DNA from: Euryarchaeota archaeon UBA19
GTDB lineage: Archaea; Thermoplasmatota; Poseidoniia; Poseidoniales; Thalassarchaeaceae
Direction: 5' to 3'
Assembly: GCA_002502175.1 (NCBI GenBank)
Contig: DAPQ01000004.1
Location: 1 to 24,039, forward strand
DNA length: 24,039 nt
Shown piece by piece: positions 1 to 7,192 of the stretch. The position numbers were made by a program, and so were the translations under genes. Under the pieces are notes generated by a model, which saw nothing but the letters and a program-made list of their open reading frames with translations, was not told the origin of the DNA and ran no database searches. Every line of letters begins with the position of its first letter. Position 1 is the first letter of the stretch.

Positions 1-1
1 G

Positions 2-250
2 TTGAATTGCATGATGACGATTATCGCTATAGCTGCAGATTCCAGAGAATTAGACGTTAGCGGAATGAGTGGTTCAGTAGAGAAACATATGGCTTCAGGC
101 CCCCGTAGAGTATCGAAGTTGGAGGTTGAAATCTCCTTACCTACAGACTTGAATAGTGAAGATAGAGAATGGTTAATCAAGCGAGGCTTGGCTTGTCCTG
201 TTCACAAATCGGTTAGTCAAGAAATGGAAGTGGAAGTCCAATTCCACTGA
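2..250 (+). CDS. OsmC-family protein, C-terminal fragment
   Basis: This is the last 82 codons of a gene that enters from before base 1. The frame is open to the window edge, so the TTG at base 2 is just an internal codon. The piece has the two hallmarks of the OsmC/Ohr fold: a first cysteine in LNCMMTI at the start of the central helix and a second in LACPVHKSV near the end. In OsmC/Ohr proteins these two cysteines reduce organic hydroperoxides. It also ends in the family's usual final beta strand (MEVEVQF). The role is therefore probably peroxide or redox stress, but many archaeal OsmC-like proteins have no tested substrate. A 65-base gap separates it from the CoA-transferase gene on the same strand, so no operon link is clear. 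The family is fairly sure; the subfamily cannot be set without the N-terminus. Confidence 0.75.
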   Translation: MNCMMTIIAIAADSRELDVSGMSGSVEKHMASGPRRVSKLEVEISLPTDLNSEDREWLIKRGLACPVHKSVSQEMEVEVQFH

Positions 251-315
251 AAATTAGTGCATTTACAAGCCATCAGCATACAACTATTGATGCACTTTCT
301 CATCAAGCGGAATAT

Positions 316-1353
316 ATGTTTAGACCTTTAGAGGGTGTAAGGGTTCTCGATTTATCCAGAGTATTAGCTGGACCATATACTGCAAAGTTACTTTCTGATT
401 TAGGAGCAACCGTTCTGAGAGTTGAAGCACCTTGGGGTGATGATACTAGAGGATGGGGGCCTCCATTTACAGAGATTGAAAATGAACAAGTCGCAGCATA
501 TTGGACTTCTGTGAATTTAGGAAAATCAGTAATTAGAAAGAATCTCAAGATTCAAAGCGATTTGGAAGATGTCAGGAAATTGATTTCCGATTCAGACATA
601 ATTATCGAAAATTTCCGCCCTGGTAAGTTCGAGGAATGGTTTGGTTCATGGCCAGAAAATGCGATCGTTTGCAGCATTAGCGCCTACGGAAATGACGGCC
701 CAAGATCTACAGAAGGTGGTTACGACATTGTAATGCAGGCACGTAGTGGATTGATGTCGATTACAGGTGACGAAAATGGAAATACCGCCAAAGTTGGAGT
801 TGCAGTAATTGATGTTGCAACCGGATTGCACGCTAGTTCTGCAATTCTTGCAGCCCTTTACAGAAGAGAGAAAGAAGGAATTGGGGCCAAACTGACCTTA
901 TCACTCTGGGATTGTGCTTTGGATTTGTTAGTTAATCAAGCTCAGAACGCAATAATTTCTGGAATTGATCCTACAACGATGGGGACTTCGCATCCAAATC
1001 TAGTGCCCTATCGAGCCTATGCAACTTTAGACGGTGAGTTTGTTATTGCAGTAGGCTCAGATGAGCAATGGATGAAGTTGGTCAAAGCATTGAGATTAGA
1101 AATTCCAGAAGAGTCGAATTGGTCGAAAAATGCTCAACGTGTTGAAGATAGAGTATTGGTAGATGAATTAATTTCAAAATCTGTAATTGAATTCACATCT
1201 AATGAATTAGAAGCTTTACTCGATGGTATTCCATGTGCCCCTGTAAATTCAATCAAACAGGCGTTATCTGATTCACATTCTATCGAAAGGGGAATGTTAG
1301 ATTCTACCGCAGGAATAAATCACGTATCCAGCCCTCATAGATTCCACACTTGA
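316..1353 (+). CDS. CoA-transferase family III (CaiB/BaiF-like)
   Basis: The 345-residue protein matches class III CoA-transferases, which move CoA between carboxylic acids through an enzyme-bound acyl anhydride. The N-terminus PLEGVRVLDLSRVLAGPYT is the classic family opening, and a second block, DIIIENFRPG (residues 94-103), follows. The catalytic aspartate is probably D137 in GGYDIVMQA. Another conserved segment is SHPNLVPYRAY. The protein is shorter than the usual 380-400 residues and stops soon after the family-typical SSPHRF, so the C-terminus may lack a few residues but looks complete. The substrate (formyl, succinyl, carnitine, glutarate and others are known) cannot be told from sequence. 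The ATG at 316 has no clear Shine-Dalgarno, so the mRNA may be leaderless. It is convergent with the tRNA thiolase gene, with only 4 bases between the stop codons. Confidence 0.88.
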   Translation: MFRPLEGVRVLDLSRVLAGPYTAKLLSDLGATVLRVEAPWGDDTRGWGPPFTEIENEQVAAYWTSVNLGKSVIRKNLKIQSDLEDVRKLISDSDIIIENFRPGKFEEWFGSWPENAIVCSISAYGNDGPRSTEGGYDIVMQARSGLMSITGDENGNTAKVGVAVIDVATGLHASSAILAALYRREKEGIGAKLTLSLWDCALDLLVNQAQNAIISGIDPTTMGTSHPNLVPYRAYATLDGEFVIAVGSDEQWMKLVKALRLEIPEESNWSKNAQRVEDRVLVDELISKSVIEFTSNELEALLDGIPCAPVNSIKQALSDSHSIERGMLDSTAGINHVSSPHRFHT

Positions 1354-1357
1354 AAAA

Positions 1358-2362
1358 TCACAGAGAAGATTCCGCTAACCATTCTTTCATGATACAGGAT
1401 TGGCAGATTGGGCGACTTGTTATTTCCCCACATTGTTGACAATTTGTAACATCCGACTGATGACTCCCTCTTGCCTCTCGGTGTAACTCCCTAATCTGTT
1501 CCAAAGCGTGTAGCAATCCGTGACGAGCACCCGGGCTCTGGGCCTCCAATGAGGCTACAATTGCGCGGCTTTGTTGTCTCATTGCTCCAGGTGCATGAGG
1601 ACAATCTCCGTGATGAATCGGAAGACCCTTGGAGAAGGCATAGGCATGAATTTCCTGTTCAGGCACCCAACGTAACGGAACTATGCGCGGTGCTAGTCCT
1701 TCGATTGGAGTGTCTGTGTGTGGGGCGAGTCTAACACTTCGCTCTATCTCGCCCTTCTGCAAATTCATCAATATCGATTGAGCCATATCGTCGAGGTTAT
1801 GCCCTAGCGCCATAACATCTGCTTGCACCTTTTCGGCAAGGGCGTTGAGACTTTGCCTACGAAAAACACCACAATATGAGCAAGGCATCATTCCCTTGGC
1901 CTCATCATGATTATTGGCAATAATCGGCATTCTTTGTACGACTTCATCCATTCTTTCGTAACCCATTTCTTCGTAAGATAAAGTAACAAATTCGATTGAC
2001 AAGGATTCGGCTAATTCCCTTGCACATTCCAATGACGGTAATCTGTATCCATCTATTCCCTCGTCAACACAACCGGCGATGATTTTCACATCGCGTCGCT
2101 TTCCAATAATATCCACCAGCATATCCAATAGCACTGCAGAATCCTTACCACCGGAGACGCAGGCTAGGATTGTGAATGGTCGACCATCCTCATGATTGGC
2201 GTTTTTGGGCAAGACCAATTGACTACGCAAATCCTTGGACACTCGCTTTCTGATCGACTGCCTCAGGTGATAGGCGCAGAAGTGTTGGCCGCTGTATTCT
2301 TGATGCAATATAGCAGGCTTATCACAGCGACTGCAAGTCTCTATGTCGATACCTGCGGCCAT
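1358..2362 (-). CDS. TtuA/Ncs6-like tRNA 2-thiolation protein (TIGR00269-type)
   Basis: The product is an ATP-dependent tRNA sulfurtransferase of the TtuA/Ncs6/CTU1 group, which thiolates uridine in tRNA. Starting from the ATG at 2362 it has 334 residues. An N-terminal zinc finger (C10, C13, C29, H32) comes first, then the PP-loop SGGKDS (70-75) that binds and adenylates. The catalytic or Fe-S ligand cysteines sit in CSYCG (161, 164) and DCPHA (254), and a C-terminal zinc finger has C308, C311, C320 and C323. The open frame runs back to 2458, but family members begin just before the first zinc finger and a GAGGT stretch lies upstream of 2362, so I prefer the shorter start. All expected metal and nucleotide ligands are present. 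Whether it makes 2-thio-U34 or 2-thio-U54 is not decidable from sequence alone. Confidence 0.9.
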   Translation of the reverse strand: MAAGIDIETCSRCDKPAILHQEYSGQHFCAYHLRQSIRKRVSKDLRSQLVLPKNANHEDGRPFTILACVSGGKDSAVLLDMLVDIIGKRRDVKIIAGCVDEGIDGYRLPSLECARELAESLSIEFVTLSYEEMGYERMDEVVQRMPIIANNHDEAKGMMPCSYCGVFRRQSLNALAEKVQADVMALGHNLDDMAQSILMNLQKGEIERSVRLAPHTDTPIEGLAPRIVPLRWVPEQEIHAYAFSKGLPIHHGDCPHAPGAMRQQSRAIVASLEAQSPGARHGLLHALEQIRELHREARGSHQSDVTNCQQCGEITSRPICQSCIMKEWLAESSL

Positions 2363-2433
2363 AACCTGCGGGCTGACCTCTGTGGCTTGAACCCAACTGA
2401 TACTGCATGTAGAATGGGAATAAGGCCAATCGG

Positions 2434-2443
2434 TGCATATATT
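2434..2443 (+). promoter_or_regulatory. Candidate TATA box for the small membrane protein gene
   Basis: The sequence TGCATATATT is centred about 29 bases before the ATG at 2468. That is the usual distance from an archaeal TATA box to the transcription start, so transcription would begin at or near the ATG (leaderless mRNA). There is no Shine-Dalgarno before this ATG, which agrees. The motif lies in a 105-base divergent gap and is nearly symmetric, so it might also serve the thiolase gene on the other strand. Confidence 0.35.
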
Positions 2444-2467
2444 GGCGATATTTTTCACAACCTAACC

Positions 2468-2719
2468 ATGAGCGAGGTTGGCAACCTACCCAATAGGGCA
2501 AATACAGCCGGAAAGAAGACCTCGCCTTGGATGGATAGATTCGTCCTCTTTGCTTGTATATTCGGGGCTTGGCAGATTAGTGGCCAAGTAATTTCTGCTA
2601 TAGAACCTCAACTAGGGTGGTGGGCTAATCCGGTTGCTGTCATTATCCTTGGATTAGCTACTCTCTATATTTCTAGCCAAATAGTTCTATTTTTTGAGAA
2701 ATTACTCGGAATTAGATGA
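2468..2719 (+). CDS. Small two-helix membrane protein, function unknown
   Basis: This 83-residue protein has a short polar N-terminus with Lys and Arg (residues 1-20). Two hydrophobic stretches follow, about 23-45 and 53-76, ending in a short FEKLLGIR tail. I do not recognise the family. The open frame extends back to 2192, but that part runs antisense to the thiolase coding sequence and is surely a shadow; the ATG at 2468 has a well-placed TATA-like element. It is convergent with the polytopic membrane protein gene, 5 bases apart. It could be a small subunit or adaptor of a membrane complex, but nothing shows which. Confidence 0.6.
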   Translation: MSEVGNLPNRANTAGKKTSPWMDRFVLFACIFGAWQISGQVISAIEPQLGWWANPVAVIILGLATLYISSQIVLFFEKLLGIR

Positions 2720-2724
2720 GGGAT

Positions 2725-3942
2725 TTAGGAATCCGATCTTGTACCGCGTAGACTAGCAATTCCAGTTTCGATTAGACCACTAACCCTCTGCCATGGGACC
2801 ACATATCTCATTCCAGCCACCGCCAATAGGAATAATCCGGCTGAGATAACCTTCCCGTATGTCAATTGCAACTCAAGGGATTCGGAAACTTGTCCACTCC
2901 ACTGTCCACCTTCCATTACAGCCACTATATCGAGCATTAGTGCATCAAACTCGAGTGCGAGTGCAGTAGTAATGGCGACACCGCCAATAATTGCAACTGT
3001 ATGCAAAACATGACTGTTGACTACATTGTTGAATTGACGTACATATTCTGGATCTGACTTACTAGCATCTGGTAACATCACCGCATACTCAAGATGACCA
3101 ATAACGGCATTGCCAGCCTCGTGGAATAGCAGTATCAGAATAGCAATTCCAAGTAAATCAACTGCTAGTGGGGAAATTAGCCCACCATACAGGGTGGCTT
3201 CGCCAATTTGCGCAGGCAGCGGCTTGAGGCCAATACCGGCCACTGTATCTGTGATTCCTTGGAAAGTAAGTAACGCGTGTACTCCGATAACCATCAAGAA
3301 GAAGCCGACCGACCAAGTAAGTGCCCTACGAGATAGGCTCCAGATACCGATTAATCCAGCCAGTATTGGCGCGAAGACAATCCCAACAAAGAATAACTCA
3401 ATTGCTAATTGTAGCGGTTGGAATAGAGAACCTATGTGCTGCAATGGAATATGAAAACCGATAACTCCGATCTCATCAAACCAATCTAGAATGAATGGAA
3501 CAAGGGCCCATAGTACAATAGCCCCGGTAAAACCTCTGCGAGTCCACTGCTTTATCTTTTCATCTCTAGCTTGATAGAGCATCCACAATCCTGCAATTAG
3601 GAAGCACATAGTAAGTGGAGCAACCTGACTAGCAAAGCCAGTTGAGTCGATTCCAGTCAATACTCGGGGTAAAATCAAACCATCACTTCCCGAAAGTGCA
3701 TTATTTTGGAAAGAGGGTTGATCATTAACCCACATTAGACCTCTAGTATGTTCGTAAGAAGGACACCATTGGTTGCCGTCTTCTAGGAATCCATCATCAC
3801 ATGGGCCGTATACTTCAGTCATCCTGAACAATAAAGCGAGTAGAGCGGCTGTAGCGATTATCTGTAAGAATAGAATTTGCCAGCGACGGCGTAAACGAGG
3901 AAGATGTAATGTCTGACTTGGTGGTACTGTTTCCATTGCCAT
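2725..3942 (-). CDS. Polytopic membrane protein at the end of the DUF58 operon
   Basis: The protein has 405 residues and about eight predicted membrane helices, at roughly 22-41, 108-124, 138-156, 175-200, 212-230, 252-272, 308-330 and 365-382. An extracytoplasmic loop after the first helix carries two cysteines (about residues 48 and 60) that could form a disulfide. I recognise no catalytic motif or family. The start is well supported: GGAGGTGA lies just before the ATG at 3942, in the 12-base gap after the DUF58 stop codon. It is the last gene of a minus-strand unit with DUF58, DUF4350, PRC-barrel and Cdc48-like genes. DUF58 clusters often include extra membrane proteins, so it is likely a partner in the same envelope-associated complex; that is an inference from position. 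Confidence 0.7.
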   Translation of the reverse strand: MAMETVPPSQTLHLPRLRRRWQILFLQIIATAALLALLFRMTEVYGPCDDGFLEDGNQWCPSYEHTRGLMWVNDQPSFQNNALSGSDGLILPRVLTGIDSTGFASQVAPLTMCFLIAGLWMLYQARDEKIKQWTRRGFTGAIVLWALVPFILDWFDEIGVIGFHIPLQHIGSLFQPLQLAIELFFVGIVFAPILAGLIGIWSLSRRALTWSVGFFLMVIGVHALLTFQGITDTVAGIGLKPLPAQIGEATLYGGLISPLAVDLLGIAILILLFHEAGNAVIGHLEYAVMLPDASKSDPEYVRQFNNVVNSHVLHTVAIIGGVAITTALALEFDALMLDIVAVMEGGQWSGQVSESLELQLTYGKVISAGLFLLAVAGMRYVVPWQRVSGLIETGIASLRGTRSDS

Positions 3943-3954
3943 ATCTTCACCTCC

Positions 3955-5208
3955 TTAAGCCGATTTAACCTGTAGCAGAGCCTGTGATAACTCAATATCT
4001 GGCATCCAATCGATGACCTTCGCTCCATATCCTGAAATTGCGGTTAATCTGTTCTGTCTCTCCAGCTTGAGTACCTCATAGGACATTCTTGGTATTCTAC
4101 TTACCAATCTCTCAAGGTCGATACTTGATGGTGACAGAACGATGACCTCGTGGCCTTTACCTGCAAGGTTTCGGATTGCAGGGAGTGTTGTTCCATCGCC
4201 TTCGAGGCTACTTATGATGAATACCGGAGACCCTCGACTGATTCGAGAACTCATCGCATTGGTCACCGCTTGCAATGGCATACTGCCTTTGGAAGTTACA
4301 CCAGCAAGCATACTCAGAGTCTTGTAGTACTGCTTATCACCGGTTTCTGGCGGTAGGTAGTTCATCCTATCACCATAGGTGACTATCGAAACAGAATCAC
4401 GGCGGCGAATGAAATAATTAGCAATTGAAGCCGCCGCTACAGTACCCATCTCCAATGGATTTTTGAGGACTGTTCCTATTCTTGCAACGTCTCTAGTATC
4501 GAGAATGATGAACACGTCAGTAACAGCGTCACGAGTCTTTTCATTGACCATCAATTCTCCAGTTCTAGCAAATGCCTTCCAGTTGATCATTCGGAAGGCA
4601 TCTCCAGGTAGGTACTCACGCAGGGAATAGAATTCCATTCCTTGACCGGGAGTTTTCAGAGTAGTAGCACCGGTATACATTTTTGGCACATTGGACCGGA
4701 GTAGGGCTTCCTCAACTTCTCGAACTTGTGGGAATACGGTTATGTCGGTTCGGTCGTCAACTTTTGATTCATTGACGAAGAGATTGAATGCATTACGATG
4801 ACGGACAGAAACTGGCCCAACAGTGTAATGACCACGAAGTGGACAACGAACCGTATATCGCATTGTAGCAGATTGTCCAGGTCCGAGATTCATCCTCATC
4901 TGATTGATTCCTCGCCTCATTTTCATCTCATGAGGGACATTGTCGAATACCTCGAGCAATTGAGTTCGACGATACGAGTTATTGGTGACGCTGACTTCGA
5001 CTAAGATATCGTCACCCTTGTACACATTTTGTGCTGAAATGTTTCGAGTAATCTCGAGGTCTGAGTGACCCGTCACCCAGCCGTTAATCACCAAGAAAGC
5101 GATGAATGTCAGACCAATTATCATCAATTGGAAATGAGATATCATCATTCCAATCAATATCAGAGAAATACCGCTGGTCAGCATGATCGCTGCCTTACGT
5201 GTCCACAT
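3955..5208 (-). CDS. DUF58-family membrane-anchored protein
   Basis: The 417-residue protein has two N-terminal membrane helices (about 8-24 and 26-44), a beta-rich extracytoplasmic-like region (50-160), and the DUF58 signature at 190-216: FYSLREYLPGD, then INWKAFART. After it comes a von Willebrand A-like fold whose metal-site strand reads VFIILDTRD (232-240). The usual DxSxS ligand pattern is thus altered to DTRD, so metal binding may be weakened. DUF58 proteins usually act with a MoxR AAA ATPase and are thought to help assemble or chaperone membrane and surface complexes. Here no MoxR gene is next to it. Its ATG overlaps the stop of the DUF4350 gene by one base (TAATG), which indicates translational coupling. 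Confidence 0.88.
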   Translation of the reverse strand: MWTRKAAIMLTSGISLILIGMMISHFQLMIIGLTFIAFLVINGWVTGHSDLEITRNISAQNVYKGDDILVEVSVTNNSYRRTQLLEVFDNVPHEMKMRRGINQMRMNLGPGQSATMRYTVRCPLRGHYTVGPVSVRHRNAFNLFVNESKVDDRTDITVFPQVREVEEALLRSNVPKMYTGATTLKTPGQGMEFYSLREYLPGDAFRMINWKAFARTGELMVNEKTRDAVTDVFIILDTRDVARIGTVLKNPLEMGTVAAASIANYFIRRRDSVSIVTYGDRMNYLPPETGDKQYYKTLSMLAGVTSKGSMPLQAVTNAMSSRISRGSPVFIISSLEGDGTTLPAIRNLAGKGHEVIVLSPSSIDLERLVSRIPRMSYEVLKLERQNRLTAISGYGAKVIDWMPDIELSQALLQVKSA

Positions 5209-6851
5209 TAGGCATCACTCTCCTCTGTAGTTTGACCCCATGCCTTGATTCGTTTGATTATTCCAACCAATTCATCTGGCTTATATCGTCTATCTTCAAA
5301 GATGAATTGGACTAAGACTTGATCATCGACTATACGCTGTAGTTCAGCGGCAGGTAGCGCATCGAATTCCTCTCGAGACATGGTATTGAGATTACGAACT
5401 CTCGTCAATAACACCTGCCGTATTTTCTGAGGTCTCTGATAATAGTCATACCTTCGAGCATCACCGAATCCGTAGTAGATGATGCGGAATACATGACGCC
5501 AATCCTCTGGATCATCCTTGCGAATCAGGACCGCCTCTAGTACGATAAAGAGAGTTAGGAATAGGATAAGCATAGCCATCCAATCATTGGTAAAGTAAAC
5601 TAGAATGTAGTATAGTAGATTGTAGGTATCGCCCATTGGGGTTTCCTGCTGATGTCGAGATTCATCGAAAATTATGATGGCTTCTTCACCCGCATTTGTG
5701 CTCGTATTTCCTAGAAGTAGAGCTTCAGCGATAATGTCTAGAGCCCACTTGCGATTATCGTTTAACGGGACGAAGTCAGCGTACGGGCTATCAGGCCCTG
5801 CACTGTACAGTGAATTGATTAGAACCGAACCATCGCTGACAAAGTGAACTCGTCCGGAATCTGAATCAAGACACATTCTATCTACACAATATCTGACATA
5901 TACAGCGAATGGGCCTTGTTCATCCCCTGCTATTCCTGCCGCCTCAAAGCCGACTGTAAGGTTACCATCATCGTTGGTATCTAAGTATGAGTCAAGGGTA
6001 CTTGCACTAATGGCATAACGATTCTCAGCGGGATTGAATGCTCCATCCTTCTCAAATGCAGATGGAGAATTTGTCAATAGATTGTAGTTTTCTGTAAAGT
6101 CCCATTCACCGGTTTCTGAATCCCACCTATGGGCACAAAGCCCAACATTTTGCTCTGTGATCACGCCACCTACATTCGGGTCATATGGTTCGTCGTCAAG
6201 TAAATCGATTACTCCATCAAGATCCACATCGCGCAAACATGGATGCATCGCCATTGCAACTGAACCAGAAGTCGAAGTGAAATTGAATGCAGAAGTTTCG
6301 TTTACCCATACGAAATTGAAGTCTAGTTCTCTAGCCCATGCTTCACCATCGTAGAGGTGATGGCCCGAATAGGTCAAACCGTAATCATCTGCGAGACTCG
6401 CAGAGTAACCAAAATCATCCATCAATAGAAGAGTGCCGCCAGCGTCAACAAAATCCCTAATCGCGGAAATTTCTGAACTGGTGTATCCGTCCGCTTCTCG
6501 GAAATCGACAATGCTCTCATCTCCTGTAAATTTGGGCAGAGAAATTGTATCTCTCTCAACCCCTGAGATGACGAAAATTGCCTGTTCAGGATCATCAATT
6601 TCTGTAAGTAGTAACGGACTTGAGATTAATGCTGTGGTTTCAATTCCTAGATTCGATACTTCGTCTCTAAATCCGTTCAAATCGTTCCAATCGTCGCCGT
6701 AAGCAGACTGCTGTTTTTCACCGGTGATGATGTATGTTTGTAGAATTGAAAAGAGTAGAATTCCTAACATTAACCAGAACGTGGTAGTGATTGCAAGACG
6801 TCGAGTTTGCCTCGACGTTAGCCACCTCATCCAAACGCGAGAATCCGCCAT
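5208..6851 (-). CDS. DUF4350-type membrane protein with a calcium-binding-like repeat
   Basis: From the ATG at 6851 the protein has about 547 residues: a short cytoplasmic N-terminus, one membrane helix (about 20-42), a large extracytoplasmic domain, a second helix close to the C-terminus (FTNDWMAMLILFLTLFIVLE) and a cytoplasmic tail of about 100 residues. The outer domain starts like the GATase-like DUF4350 fold (FVDAGGTLLLMDDFGYS). It contains an acidic Asp-rich loop, DVDLDGVIDLLDDEPYDPN, which resembles a thrombospondin type 3 or EF-hand calcium site. The frame is open to a TTG at 6893, but GGTGA eight bases before 6851 favours the shorter form. DUF4350 genes commonly neighbour DUF58 genes, as here, and the two are coupled by a TAATG overlap. 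Confidence 0.8.
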   Translation of the reverse strand: MADSRVWMRWLTSRQTRRLAITTTFWLMLGILLFSILQTYIITGEKQQSAYGDDWNDLNGFRDEVSNLGIETTALISSPLLLTEIDDPEQAIFVISGVERDTISLPKFTGDESIVDFREADGYTSSEISAIRDFVDAGGTLLLMDDFGYSASLADDYGLTYSGHHLYDGEAWARELDFNFVWVNETSAFNFTSTSGSVAMAMHPCLRDVDLDGVIDLLDDEPYDPNVGGVITEQNVGLCAHRWDSETGEWDFTENYNLLTNSPSAFEKDGAFNPAENRYAISASTLDSYLDTNDDGNLTVGFEAAGIAGDEQGPFAVYVRYCVDRMCLDSDSGRVHFVSDGSVLINSLYSAGPDSPYADFVPLNDNRKWALDIIAEALLLGNTSTNAGEEAIIIFDESRHQQETPMGDTYNLLYYILVYFTNDWMAMLILFLTLFIVLEAVLIRKDDPEDWRHVFRIIYYGFGDARRYDYYQRPQKIRQVLLTRVRNLNTMSREEFDALPAAELQRIVDDQVLVQFIFEDRRYKPDELVGIIKRIKAWGQTTEESDA

Positions 6852-6863
6852 GCTGCAAGTCAC

Positions 6864-6878
6864 CGTTCCTACGGAACG
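6864..6878. repeat. Short inverted repeat in the PRC-barrel/DUF4350 gap
   Basis: CGTTCC-TAC-GGAACG is a perfect six-base inverted repeat with a three-base loop. It lies in the 89-base gap between the PRC-barrel stop codon and the DUF4350 start. This is the longest gap in the minus-strand unit, so it could be a processing site, a weak attenuator or an operator for an internal promoter. No T-run follows it on the minus strand. Confidence 0.3.
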
Positions 6879-6940
6879 TCTGACGAGCCTCAACTACGAC
6901 TTAAGACCGTTATTCACCGCTGAACGGGGCTTGCATCGAC

Positions 6941-7183
6941 TCAACGGGCAAGTTGAATATTCACTCCGACCTCTGCAATCTCTTCAACTGGAACAGAGAG
7001 TAGGCCTTCTACGGTCGGCCAAGGTAGCATTGCTGGATCCAAATCATTCTCTAGAGCTACCAGTAGAGCAGTGATTCTTCCAGTAGACATATCTATACTA
7101 AAATCCGCTAGAACTCCGAGCTTGTCGGATGCTTGATCGACGACATTTCGTCCAAGAATTTCTCGGCCGAAAGTCGTCGGCAT
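6941..7183 (-). CDS. Stand-alone PRC-barrel domain protein
   Basis: The 80-residue protein is a single PRC-barrel: the opening FGREILGRNVVDQASDKLGVL and the strand pair DMSTGRITALLVAL are typical of the family. PRC-barrel domains are small protein- or RNA-binding beta barrels. In archaea, stand-alone versions are known near cell division proteins (the CdpB family of haloarchaea) and with RNA processing factors. The start is firm: GAGGTGA overlaps the TGA of the Cdc48-like gene and lies six bases before the ATG, so the two genes are translated together. The pairing suggests it may act as an adaptor or partner of the ATPase. The domain call is solid; the role is an inference. Confidence 0.82.
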   Translation of the reverse strand: MPTTFGREILGRNVVDQASDKLGVLADFSIDMSTGRITALLVALENDLDPAMLPWPTVEGLLSVPVEEIAEVGVNIQLAR

Positions 7184-7192
7184 TTTTTCACC

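Noticed and set aside
2363..2458. N-terminal extension of the tRNA thiolase
   Set aside because: The added 32 residues lie before the zinc finger where family members begin, and they cross the divergent promoter region.
2192..2467. N-terminal extension of the small membrane protein frame
   Set aside because: It runs antisense to the thiolase coding sequence and lacks a start signal; the ATG at 2468 has a TATA-like element at the right distance.
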